Positions 53,048-60,006 of a DNA stretch of 64,000 nt are shown here, piece by piece. The translations under genes and the position numbers were made by a program. Numbering within the stretch: the stretch's first letter is position 1; each line of letters opens with the position of its first letter. The notes below the pieces were generated by a model, which saw nothing but the letters and a program-made list of their open reading frames with translations, made no database searches and was not told where the DNA came from. This DNA comes from WLMZ01 sp963732585 (GTDB lineage Bacteria; Actinomycetota; Acidimicrobiia; Acidimicrobiales; Ilumatobacteraceae), in contig CAVSZY010000003.1 of the NCBI GenBank assembly GCA_963732585.1, positions 558,001-622,000 of the forward strand, written 5' to 3'.

Positions 53048-53974
53048 GTGCGCTGGAAGTCTTCCCATCGATCCAAGCGAACTCGCCGAATGGTGGCTGC
53101 TGGAATCATCGGTTGTGCGGTCGTCGCTGCGCTGTCGTGGAGGATTGGGGGGAGCGGCCCAACGGCGGACGCTCGTGATGTGTCCCTCGCTCCCGCTGCC
53201 GTGCAGTTGACGCTTGATCAGCCCGCAATCGTGACCGCCGCAGCGACCCGAGGTGCCAAAGAGCAGATCGAAGCACTTCCGGCGGCCCCTGCGCCGAGCA
53301 CAGCTGTCCAGGACGCTGTCTGTCTGCCAGCAGCGCACGTTCCAGAACGGGCACGCATCGTCGTCGACGTGCGGGCGCAGTCCACGACCTCATCGGTCGC
53401 CACCCTTCGCTTGCTGCAACGCGTTGACAGCGGAGTATGGACCTGCGTGGGTCGGCCAATGTCGGCTCGTGTCGGGCGATCCGGCGTCAAACCGCTAGCA
53501 AACCGGGTTGGCGGAGACGGCAGCACCCCGTCCGGTGTGTTCGAACTCGGCGTGATGACTGCACCCGATGGGCAGACGTTCAGTTTCTTTGGCAACGGAA
53601 GCAATCCGGGTGTCGCCTCCGGCTGGCGACAGGTGCAGGTGGGCGACTGCTGGTGGGCCGACCCTGGTACTGCCGACTACAACACCCTGGTGACGCGAGT
53701 GGCGGCGTCGTGTCGCGGTGAGAACGAGTACCTGCCCGGTTTTGTCAACTCCTATTCGCGTGCTGCGGTCATCGCTGCGAACCTTGGCGCAGACCGCATC
53801 GGCGACGAACCTGGTGAGACTCCGCGTGCCGCGGCGATTTTTCTGCATCACTTCAGCTACGACGCTGCTGGCAAGGTGACACCGACCTCGGGGTGTGTCT
53901 CGCTTGCCGGAGCGGACCTCGATTTCGTGCTGACCAGGCTGAACGTCGGCGAAACCTGGTTCGTTATCGGCTAG
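53048..53974 (+). CDS. Exported L,D-transpeptidase-family protein (YkuD/ErfK type)
   Basis: A 308-residue protein with an N-terminal membrane segment (MVAAGIIGCAVVAALSW) serving as signal anchor or signal peptide. The C-terminal catalytic domain contains the family's folding start (MSARVGRSGVKPLANRVG), TPSGVFELG and the active site with His267-His268 and Cys283 in SGCVSL, as in YkuD-type L,D-transpeptidases that form 3-3 peptidoglycan cross-links or attach proteins. An Ala/Thr-rich spacer separates helix and domain. Leaderless GTG. Confidence 0.85.
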   Translation: MRWKSSHRSKRTRRMVAAGIIGCAVVAALSWRIGGSGPTADARDVSLAPAAVQLTLDQPAIVTAAATRGAKEQIEALPAAPAPSTAVQDAVCLPAAHVPERARIVVDVRAQSTTSSVATLRLLQRVDSGVWTCVGRPMSARVGRSGVKPLANRVGGDGSTPSGVFELGVMTAPDGQTFSFFGNGSNPGVASGWRQVQVGDCWWADPGTADYNTLVTRVAASCRGENEYLPGFVNSYSRAAVIAANLGADRIGDEPGETPRAAAIFLHHFSYDAAGKVTPTSGCVSLAGADLDFVLTRLNVGETWFVIG

Positions 53975-54153
53975 CGCGCCCTCGATAGCGCCACCGGCCG
54001 CATTCTCTGCGTTTCGACAAGTTGTTCACGGACTCCCAAGAGATTTAGGAACCTACGACTTGCGTCGATGATTGAGCACCTGGAGAGGTCAGGTGCGTGC
54101 TGCCAAGGTTCGGCGAGGGCAGGGCGCGTCATCACAGCCGATGGAGGAAAGTC

Positions 54154-54198
54154 ATGTTTCATTTCGTTCAACCGTTGACAGCAGTGAGGAAGTGGTAG
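54154..54198 (+). CDS. Very short leader-like ORF (14 codons)
   Basis: ATG with a strong GGAGG (54143-54147) 6 nt upstream encodes MFHFVQPLTAVRKW and stops 2 nt before the GTG of the next small ORF. The good ribosome site and tight coupling suggest it is translated. It may act as a leader peptide. An alternative reading starts at ATG 54141 in the frame of the next ORF. Confidence 0.4.
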   Translation: MFHFVQPLTAVRKW

Positions 54199-54200
54199 TT

Positions 54201-54299
54201 GTGAAGGCTCTTCGCAGAACTCATTTCCGTGCGGCGCTTGCCGCAGCAACCGTGGTTGGTCTGATTACCACTGTTGGCGCACCATTCAAGTGGAATTAA
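54201..54299 (+). CDS. Small membrane or secreted peptide (32 residues)
   Basis: GTG start with GAGGAAG about ten bases upstream. Basic start (KALRRTHFR), hydrophobic middle (AALAAATVVGLITTVG) and short end APFKWN: the form of a small single-pass peptide or a signal-peptide-like pheromone. It could also be read as the C-terminal part of a 52-residue ORF from ATG 54141. No family recognised. A long hairpin follows, then the GGDEF-EAL gene. Confidence 0.45.
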   Translation: MKALRRTHFRAALAAATVVGLITTVGAPFKWN

Positions 54300-54320
54300 T
54301 CAGATCTTGACAAGCTGTAG

Positions 54321-54360
54321 CGTGATGCGCTACGAACAGTGTTGTTCGTAGCGCATCGCG
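54321..54360 (+). terminator. Long perfect hairpin between the small peptide ORFs and the GGDEF-EAL gene
   Basis: GATGCGCTACGAAC (54324-54337) and GTTCGTAGCGCATC (54344-54357) pair perfectly around a 6-nt loop; three further pairs (one G-U) extend the stem to 17 bp. No U-tract follows, so it may be an intrinsic terminator of the U-less actinobacterial type or an RNA-stability or regulatory element. Confidence 0.6.
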
Positions 54361-54391
54361 TCATTATCGATGGCTACGAGGAGGCGGATAC

Positions 54392-56443
54392 ATGACGATT
54401 GAAGATTCAGTTCCGCGCCAGCCATGGTTTCGAGACGTTTCAGTGTTCGTTGCCGCAGTGTCCGTGGTGGCCATTGTGTTGGTCATCTGGATCGCCACAT
54501 TAGAGCCGCAGCTAGTCGATCGCTCGAAGGTCGTCTACGTCACGTTGTTCGCGGTGCTCTTGTTCATCGGCGAAGTACGAACACGTTGGTTCCGTTTCGC
54601 TGACGGTGGCGAGGTCACGCCTGGTTGGGCATTTGCCTTTGGGATCGTGCTCTTCGGGGCCCCGTTGATCGCTGTGGCGGCGATGGCCACATGCACCTTG
54701 TACGTCGACATTCGTGACCGCAAAGATTCGGTCAAAGTTCTTTTCAATGCGTCGCAGATCACCGCTTCGCTCGCTGCCGGCGCTTTGGTGCTGCAGGGAA
54801 TGGGCCTGCGCGAGGCGATCACCGACGGAGGCGCGCTGACCACCAAGTGGGCGTTGGGCATCGTGCTCGCCGGCGCCGTCATCTTTACGGTCAACGGCCT
54901 GTTGACCTGTGTGGTGCTCGCTCTGCACTACTGCACGAGTCTGCGCTCGATGATCGGCAGAAGCTTCTTTCTCAGCGTCAGTGCCGACGCCGCGCTGCTC
55001 GCCCTGTCACCGGTGTTCGTCGTCGCCATTGATTTCAGTTTGCTGATGTTGCCATCGATGGGCGTCACCGCGCTGTTGATCTACCAGAGCACCCAGCAAG
55101 CGCTCAGGCGGGCGCATGAAGCCAGCCACGACAACCTGACGCAACTGCTCAACCGTCGCACCTTCGACACTCACCTAGCCGGGTTCCTCGGCTCGGCCGT
55201 GGACGACGAGGTTCGCGGCGCGGTGGCCCTGCTGGACCTCGATGGCTTCAAAGAGGTCAACGATCGCCTCGGCCACCAAACCGGCGACAGCCTGTTGCAA
55301 GGTGTCGCCGATCGGTTGGCCAAATCGGCCCCGAAGAATGCGGTCGTTGCCCGCCTCGGCGGCGACGAGTTCGCCGTCTTGATCCCAGATGACGGCGCCT
55401 CGGAAGCCAACGTCCTCGAGCGGGTACACGCCATCCGCAACGCGATCTGTGAGCCGATCGAAGTCGATGGGTTCCATCTCTCCGTCGGTGTCAGCATCGG
55501 TATGGCGATGATTCCCACACACGGCAGAACCGCCGAAGACCTCCTCGGCGCAGCGGACGTGGCCATGTATCGAGCGAAGCGTTTCCGCACCGGCGTGGAG
55601 AGCTATCAAATCCGTGCGGCGCGCACCGAGCGCGGCCGCCTCGGACTTGTTGGTGAACTGGCCAATGCTCTCGAGCAAGAGCAACTGTCGATCCACTATC
55701 AGCCGCTGGTCAGCCTCAGCGACGGCACGCCCCGCGGTGCCGAGGCGCTGCTGCGCTGGCACCACCCGACCTTCGGCGACGTCCCCCCGGATGAGTTCAT
55801 CACGCTCGCCGAGCACACCGACATCATCGGTCCGTTGACCCAATTCGTCCTCGATCGCTCCACGCGGGACTGGACGACAATCGCCGACGCCGGAATGCGC
55901 ATCTCGATCAACGTCTCGGCACGCAACCTGCAGGACCGACGATTCCCAACCTCGGTGCTGCGCACGCTGGAGTTGCAGGGTTTGCCGACGTCGTGCCTGG
56001 AGATCGAGATCACCGAGAGCGCGATCGCCAGTGAGCCGGAGCGCAGCATGTTCGCCATTAGCGAGCTGCGTGAGGCCGGGGTCAGCGTGGCGATCGACGA
56101 CTTCGGCACCGGGTATTCGTCGTTTGCCATGCTGCGCGACTTCACCGTCGATCGGTTGAAGATCGACGCCAGCTTCATCTCTGGCATCGCTCACAGCCAG
56201 CGGCAACAGCATCTCGTGCGGGCCATCGTCGGGCTGGCACAGCGGTTGCAGATCGAAACGGTTGCCGAAGGAATCGAAAGCCACGAATCGTGGGTCACCC
56301 TCGCCGAGCTGGGCTGCGACATCGGTCAGGGTTTCCTCGTCAGCAAGGCGATGCCAGCGTCCGAGCTGGTGCCCTGGTTGGCCTCTCGAATGCCCATCGC
56401 GATGGCGGTTGAGCCCGACGTATTGCAGCGGACGACAACGTGA
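54392..56443 (+). CDS. Membrane-bound GGDEF-EAL c-di-GMP turnover protein
   Basis: A 683-residue protein. Residues about 15-240 contain 7-8 membrane helices, likely a sensory module of no recognised type. The GGDEF domain has an intact active site (RLGGDEFAVL, GGDEF at 323-327) without the RxxD inhibitory site. The EAL domain has EALLRW (451-453), DDFGTGYSS (569-577) and the late VAEGIES Glu, so both synthesis and hydrolysis of c-di-GMP look possible. The only c-di-GMP gene in the window. The stop overlaps the next start (GTGA), so the DUF5317 protein is its operon partner. Confidence 0.93.
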   Translation: MTIEDSVPRQPWFRDVSVFVAAVSVVAIVLVIWIATLEPQLVDRSKVVYVTLFAVLLFIGEVRTRWFRFADGGEVTPGWAFAFGIVLFGAPLIAVAAMATCTLYVDIRDRKDSVKVLFNASQITASLAAGALVLQGMGLREAITDGGALTTKWALGIVLAGAVIFTVNGLLTCVVLALHYCTSLRSMIGRSFFLSVSADAALLALSPVFVVAIDFSLLMLPSMGVTALLIYQSTQQALRRAHEASHDNLTQLLNRRTFDTHLAGFLGSAVDDEVRGAVALLDLDGFKEVNDRLGHQTGDSLLQGVADRLAKSAPKNAVVARLGGDEFAVLIPDDGASEANVLERVHAIRNAICEPIEVDGFHLSVGVSIGMAMIPTHGRTAEDLLGAADVAMYRAKRFRTGVESYQIRAARTERGRLGLVGELANALEQEQLSIHYQPLVSLSDGTPRGAEALLRWHHPTFGDVPPDEFITLAEHTDIIGPLTQFVLDRSTRDWTTIADAGMRISINVSARNLQDRRFPTSVLRTLELQGLPTSCLEIEITESAIASEPERSMFAISELREAGVSVAIDDFGTGYSSFAMLRDFTVDRLKIDASFISGIAHSQRQQHLVRAIVGLAQRLQIETVAEGIESHESWVTLAELGCDIGQGFLVSKAMPASELVPWLASRMPIAMAVEPDVLQRTTT

Positions 56444-57006
56444 TCATTGTCGTCGCTGCGTTGCTCGCGGTTCTCAGCGTGCCGTTGAGCGGTGTCTCGT
56501 TGCGACCGCTCGGCAAGCTGCCGTTGCATCGCCCATGGCTGGTGTGGCTGAGCATTCTCGCCCAGATGCTGATCACTCTCGTGTCGGCCCTGCCGCACAT
56601 GCTGTCCTCTCTGCTGCATGTCGGGACCTTCGGCTTCGCCGCTGCGTTCATGTGGAGCAACCGACACATCTGCGGGAGCTGGTTGATTGCCGTCGGCGCG
56701 GCGATGAACCTGGCGGCGATCGTCGCCAATGGCGGCACGATGCCAGCATCGGAATGGGCCTGGAACACAGCCGGTTTCGCCGAGATGACGGGTTTCGAGA
56801 ATTCGAACGTGACGGCCGACGCGACGCTGTGGTTCTTCGGCGACATTCTGGCGATTCCCAAAACGTGGCCGTTATCCAACGTGTTCAGCATCGGTGACAT
56901 CGTCATCGTCATTGGCGTTGGCTACTTCGCCCATGTCACCTGCCGACGGGCCAAGCTCGGCGTGCTGGTGCCGGAGAGCATCGCCGCGCAACTGGCCACG
57001 GTGTAG
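56440..57006 (+). CDS. DUF5317-family membrane protein
   Basis: A 188-residue protein with five to six helices. Family-like marks are the loop NGGTMPASEWAWN, then LWFFGDILAIP and NVFSIGDIVIVIGVGYF. Members are typical of Acidimicrobiia, Chloroflexi and Firmicutes; activity unknown. Overlap with the GGDEF-EAL gene by 4 nt suggests a shared task at the membrane. Confidence 0.75.
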   Translation: MIIVVAALLAVLSVPLSGVSLRPLGKLPLHRPWLVWLSILAQMLITLVSALPHMLSSLLHVGTFGFAAAFMWSNRHICGSWLIAVGAAMNLAAIVANGGTMPASEWAWNTAGFAEMTGFENSNVTADATLWFFGDILAIPKTWPLSNVFSIGDIVIVIGVGYFAHVTCRRAKLGVLVPESIAAQLATV

Positions 57007-57100
57007 ACCGCGACTGCCCGTTCGGGTGAGGAGCGGGATCGGACGGCTCAATCGTGGTGGTCGGCTCCTGGATTCGGCGCGTCTACTGTGCGTCGGTCAC

Positions 57101-57454
57101 TCAGCCGACGGCTTGCGCATCATCGTCGCCTTGAGCGGCGGTGCCAGCGTCGACCTGGCTCTTGATCTGTACGAAGGCTAGGCGGATGTTGCCGAGTGCG
57201 TCACGCATCGTCGCCGCATCTGGGCCGAGCCGCTCGCCGAGACCCTCGACCAAGCAGCCGACGGCATCGATGGCCAACGCCGCTGACGCCAGATCGGGCG
57301 GCGAGGCGCTGAGGTGAATCGCCGCCAATTCATAGAGCCCCATCACATGATTGGCGACGACAACTTCGGCCGGCGCCTGCAGCAACTGCTGGCGAACCTG
57401 TTCCATTGCTCGGCGCGCCTCATCGACCTGCGTATTCGAGGTTTCATTGTCCAC
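57101..57454 (-). CDS. DUF1844-like protein divergent from infC
   Basis: A 117-residue mostly helical acidic protein. ANHVMGLYELAAIHLS, PPDLASAALAIDAVGCLVEGLG and GNIRLAFVQIKSQV resemble DUF1844, often found beside infC in actinobacteria. Function unknown. GTG 57454 is preceded at 7 nt by TAGGCT, so it is probably leaderless; much longer in-frame readings upstream run into the infC leader and are rejected. Confidence 0.75.
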   Translation of the reverse strand: MDNETSNTQVDEARRAMEQVRQQLLQAPAEVVVANHVMGLYELAAIHLSASPPDLASAALAIDAVGCLVEGLGERLGPDAATMRDALGNIRLAFVQIKSQVDAGTAAQGDDDAQAVG

Positions 57455-57539
57455 GACTGCTAGCCTACTGGCGACAACTGAGGCGAAGTGGGGTCGTTGA
57501 ACGTGCGCAAGCACACGCAACATTTCCCCCACCCGGCCA

Positions 57540-57707
57540 CGGCAGCAACGTTTCGATTCGAAACCGAGGCAGCTGAGTGAGCCCGGGTCCGGCAACGTGC
57601 AACGGTCACCCGTGCGAGGGTGAGTGGTGTTCGCTCCCTGACTTTGCGTCGGTAACGACGACATACGACGACAGGGAGAACAACCCATTGCACAGGAGTG
57701 ATCAGCC
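57540..57707 (+). promoter_or_regulatory. Structured infC mRNA leader
   Basis: Several inverted repeats lie in the leader: GTTTCGA/TCGAAAC (57550-57564), TCACCC/GGGTGA (57606-57623), and CTCCCTG (57634-57640) with CAGGGAG (57672-57678), which encloses CGTCG-GTAA-CGACG (57647-57660), a stem with a GNRA loop. AGGAG (57694-57698) follows. This fits a leader for L20- or IF3-type autoregulation of the operon. Confidence 0.5.
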
Positions 57708-58448
57708 ATAGCAACGCCGCAGACCAACGAACCCCGGTACAACGAGCGCATTCGTGCGCGTGAGGTACGCCTCATCGGAGCCGACGGCAGCCAGGTGGGA
57801 ATCAAACCACTGCCGGAAGCACTGACGATGGCTCGCCAGCTCGATCTCGACCTCGTCGAAGTCGCCCCGCTGGCGAACCCGCCCGTGTGCCGAATCATGG
57901 ACTACGGCAAGTTCCGCTACGAAGAGTCGCAAAAAGCGAAAGAGTCACGGAAGAAGACCATCCACGTCTCGATTAAAGAGGTCAAACTTCGACCCAAGAT
58001 CGGCAAGGGTGACTTCGACACCAAAGTGCGCCACATGCAGGAGTTTCTCTCCGAAGGCCACAAGGTAAAAGTGACGCTGCAGTTCCGAGGCCGTGAAATG
58101 GCCCACCCGGAACTCGGCTCGCGCCTTCTCGATCATGTTCTCGAACAGATCGTTGGACTCGGCAAAGTGGAAACCCAGGCTCGCCTCGAGGGACGCAATA
58201 TGACGATGGTGCTCGCACCGGAACGTAAAGCGCCACCGAAGAAAGAACGGCCTGTGGACGAGCGCAAATCGGTGGTATCAGACACGACGCCAGAGGTTTC
58301 GGAAACGACACCGGCGGTTTCGGAGACGGTGCCTGAGGTAGCTGAAACGACGTCAGAGGTATCGGAGACCGTGCCTGAGGTGTCGGAAACGGTGCCAGAA
58401 GCCGACATGCAACCTGAGCCGGTTACTGCAGCACCGCCAGCTGAATAG
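57708..58448 (+). CDS. infC: Translation initiation factor IF-3 with AUA start and repeat tail
   Basis: About 246 residues. The conserved N domain (NERIRAREVRLIGADGSQVG) extends upstream of every ATG, GTG or TTG; an in-frame stop at 57699-57701 leaves ATA 57708 as the best start, with AGGAG nine bases upstream. Non-canonical starts are a known feature of infC, whose product rejects such codons. The core continues with PPVCRIMDYGKFRYE, KVTLQFRGREMAHPELG and EGRNMTMVLAP. From residue 190 six heptads of the type VSETxPE form an acidic C-terminal tail absent from ordinary IF-3. Confidence 0.93.
   Translation: MATPQTNEPRYNERIRAREVRLIGADGSQVGIKPLPEALTMARQLDLDLVEVAPLANPPVCRIMDYGKFRYEESQKAKESRKKTIHVSIKEVKLRPKIGKGDFDTKVRHMQEFLSEGHKVKVTLQFRGREMAHPELGSRLLDHVLEQIVGLGKVETQARLEGRNMTMVLAPERKAPPKKERPVDERKSVVSDTTPEVSETTPAVSETVPEVAETTSEVSETVPEVSETVPEADMQPEPVTAAPPAE
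58275..58400 (+). repeat. Six tandem 21-bp repeats at the infC 3' end
   Basis: Six in-frame 21-base units encode VSDTTPE, VSETTPA, VSETVPE, VAETTSE, VSETVPE and VSETVPE. Confidence 0.9.
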
Positions 58449-58523
58449 CTCGGCAGCAAATGCCCTGTCCGAGTGTGACTCGGACCGACAACCTCAACCG
58501 AACCCTCCATAAGGAATATCCCT

Positions 58524-58721
58524 ATGCCCAAGATGAAGACCAGCAAGACCGCTGCCAAGCGGTTTAAGAAGACCGGTACCGGCAAATTGCGCCGGTTGCA
58601 GGCCAACCGCCAGCACCTGTTCGAGAAGAAGGCGTCCACCCGGACCCGTCGCCTCGCCGGTGAAGTGGATGTCCACCCCGGCGATGCCCGCAAGATCAAG
58701 CGCCTGCTCGCAGAGCGCTGA
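58524..58721 (+). CDS. rpmI: 50S ribosomal protein L35 (bL35)
   Basis: A 65-residue basic protein starting MPKMKTSKTAAKRFKKTGTG, diagnostic of bL35, with RRLAGEVDVHPGDARKIKRL at the end. It lies in the conserved infC-rpmI-rplT order. Confidence 0.97.
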   Translation: MPKMKTSKTAAKRFKKTGTGKLRRLQANRQHLFEKKASTRTRRLAGEVDVHPGDARKIKRLLAER

Positions 58722-58754
58722 ACCGACGACAACTGATAAGAAAGGGATACCGAC

Positions 58755-59111
58755 ATGGCCAGAGTGAAACGTGCGGTAGGTGCTCGCAAGCACCGCAAGG
58801 CGACGCTGGAGCGCGCCAAGGGTTATTACGGCATGCGCAGCCGCTCGGCGCGCCTTGCCAACGAGCAGGTCATGCGCTCAGGGCAGTACGCCTTCCGTGA
58901 CCGTCGCGCCAAGAAAGGCGAGTTCCGCCGTCTGTGGATCCAGCGCATCAACGCTGCCACCCGCATGCACGACATGAGCTACAGCCGCTTCATCGCCGGG
59001 CTCAACGCCGCCGGTGTCGAGGTCGATCGCAAGATCCTCGCCGATCTCGCCGTGCACGACATCAAGGCCTTCGGTGCCCTGGTGGAAACTGCCAAGGCAG
59101 CGCTGGTCTGA
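58755..59111 (+). CDS. rplT: 50S ribosomal protein L20 (bL20)
   Basis: A 118-residue ribosomal assembly protein: MARVKRAVGARKHRKATLER, KGYYGMRSRSARLANEQVM, RRLWIQRINAATR and LNAAGVEVDRKILADLAVHD are diagnostic. AAGGGA precedes the ATG. In other bacteria L20 represses its own operon by binding the leader; the structured leader before infC makes this possible here. Confidence 0.97.
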   Translation: MARVKRAVGARKHRKATLERAKGYYGMRSRSARLANEQVMRSGQYAFRDRRAKKGEFRRLWIQRINAATRMHDMSYSRFIAGLNAAGVEVDRKILADLAVHDIKAFGALVETAKAALV

Positions 59112-59866
59112 GCGCTCCGCTGGGTTTCCAGCACCCGAATGTTCAGCGACTGCGGCGCCTTGTGGGGCGCCGCAGTGCTCGTTATGAACTGGGTGAGTTT
59201 GTCGTCGAGGGCGAGATGCTCGTCGGCGAAGCGGTGCGCGCCGGCTGGGACGTTCTCGCCCAGTTCGTCGCCCCTGGTGGTCGCCCCGTCGGCGATCACG
59301 GCCACATCTATCCGTTGCACCGCGACGTCATCGAACGTGTCGCCAGCACCGAAAGCCCACAGCCATTGCTGGCCGTGGTTGCCATGCCGCAGCGTTCGAT
59401 CGAGGATCTTCGCGGTGCGACCGCCGTCATCGTTGCCGACCGACTCGCCGACCCTGGCAACCTGGGTACGATCCTTCGTTCCGCCGAAGCCGCCGGCGTC
59501 GACGGCGTGGTGCTGATCAGCGGTTCCGTCGATCCGTTCAATCCCAAGGTGGTGCGCGCCTCGGCCGGTGCGCTGTTCAACGTGATGGTCATCCCCGACA
59601 CACCACTGCATCATCTCCAACAGCTCGGTCTGCCGCTGATCGGCACCTCATCGCACCAGGGTGAGTCTTACTTCGACAGCGACTGGGTGGCGCCGTACGC
59701 ACTGGTGCTTGGCAGCGAGGCCCACGGCGTCAGTGAAGCAATGCCGATCGACCGCTGGGTGACGATCCCGCATGCGGGGCGAGCGGAGAGCCTCAACGTA
59801 GCGATGGCCGGTTCGATCGTGGTATTTGAGGCGCGGCGTCAACGAAGCGGTGCGGTAGGGTCGTGA
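59108..59866 (+). CDS. TrmH/SpoU-family RNA 2'-O-methyltransferase, apparent CUG start
   Basis: About 252 residues. The N-terminal substrate-binding part (NVQRLRRLVGRRSARYELG, FVVEGEMLV) precedes the SPOUT domain with VIVADRLADPGNLGTILRSAEAAG, LVLGSEAHGVS and the C-terminal knot ESLNVAMAGSIVVFE, as in TsnR-like rRNA methyltransferases. Between the rplT stop and the conserved region there is no ATG, GTG or TTG in frame. CTG 59108 overlaps the rplT stop (CTGA) just as other coupled genes here overlap with ATGA or GTGA; GTG 59162 is the alternative but would cut the N terminus. Confidence 0.85.
   Translation: MSAPLGFQHPNVQRLRRLVGRRSARYELGEFVVEGEMLVGEAVRAGWDVLAQFVAPGGRPVGDHGHIYPLHRDVIERVASTESPQPLLAVVAMPQRSIEDLRGATAVIVADRLADPGNLGTILRSAEAAGVDGVVLISGSVDPFNPKVVRASAGALFNVMVIPDTPLHHLQQLGLPLIGTSSHQGESYFDSDWVAPYALVLGSEAHGVSEAMPIDRWVTIPHAGRAESLNVAMAGSIVVFEARRQRSGAVGS
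59856..59861 (+). promoter_or_regulatory. Candidate leaderless -10 element (TAGGGT) for the pheST leader
   Basis: TAGGGT lies at the end of the trmH gene, 7 nt before a GTG that opens a 20-codon ORF in front of pheS. Confidence 0.4.
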
Positions 59867-59868
59867 CC

Positions 59869-59931
59869 GTGAAGTCGCAACGATTTTGTCGCCCCCGGGG
59901 ATCGTGCCCGGGGATCGCTCCGTTTCGCTGA
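59869..59931 (+). CDS. Candidate pheST leader peptide (20 residues)
   Basis: GTG ORF starting MKSQRFCRPRG and ending GIAPFR before TGA, with Phe codons at positions 6 and 19. Downstream CCCGC/GCGGG (59950-59966) can form a hairpin, and the CCCCC at 59892-59896 can compete for its G strand. An 11-bp direct repeat (59894-59904, 59907-59917) lies within the ORF. The arrangement resembles amino-acid operon attenuators, but the Phe content is low. Confidence 0.3.
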   Translation: MKSQRFCRPRGSCPGIAPFR

Positions 59932-60006
59932 CTCGTGCTCGGTGCGATGCCCGCCATCCCAGCGGGGGACGTGTCCTGATGGTTCTTGTGCTGAAAGGCA
60001 AATGTT

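Noticed and set aside
57550..57564. GTTTCGATTCGAAAC resembling a tRNA T-arm
   Set aside because: No acceptor, D or anticodon stems can be placed around it; it is treated as part of the infC leader.
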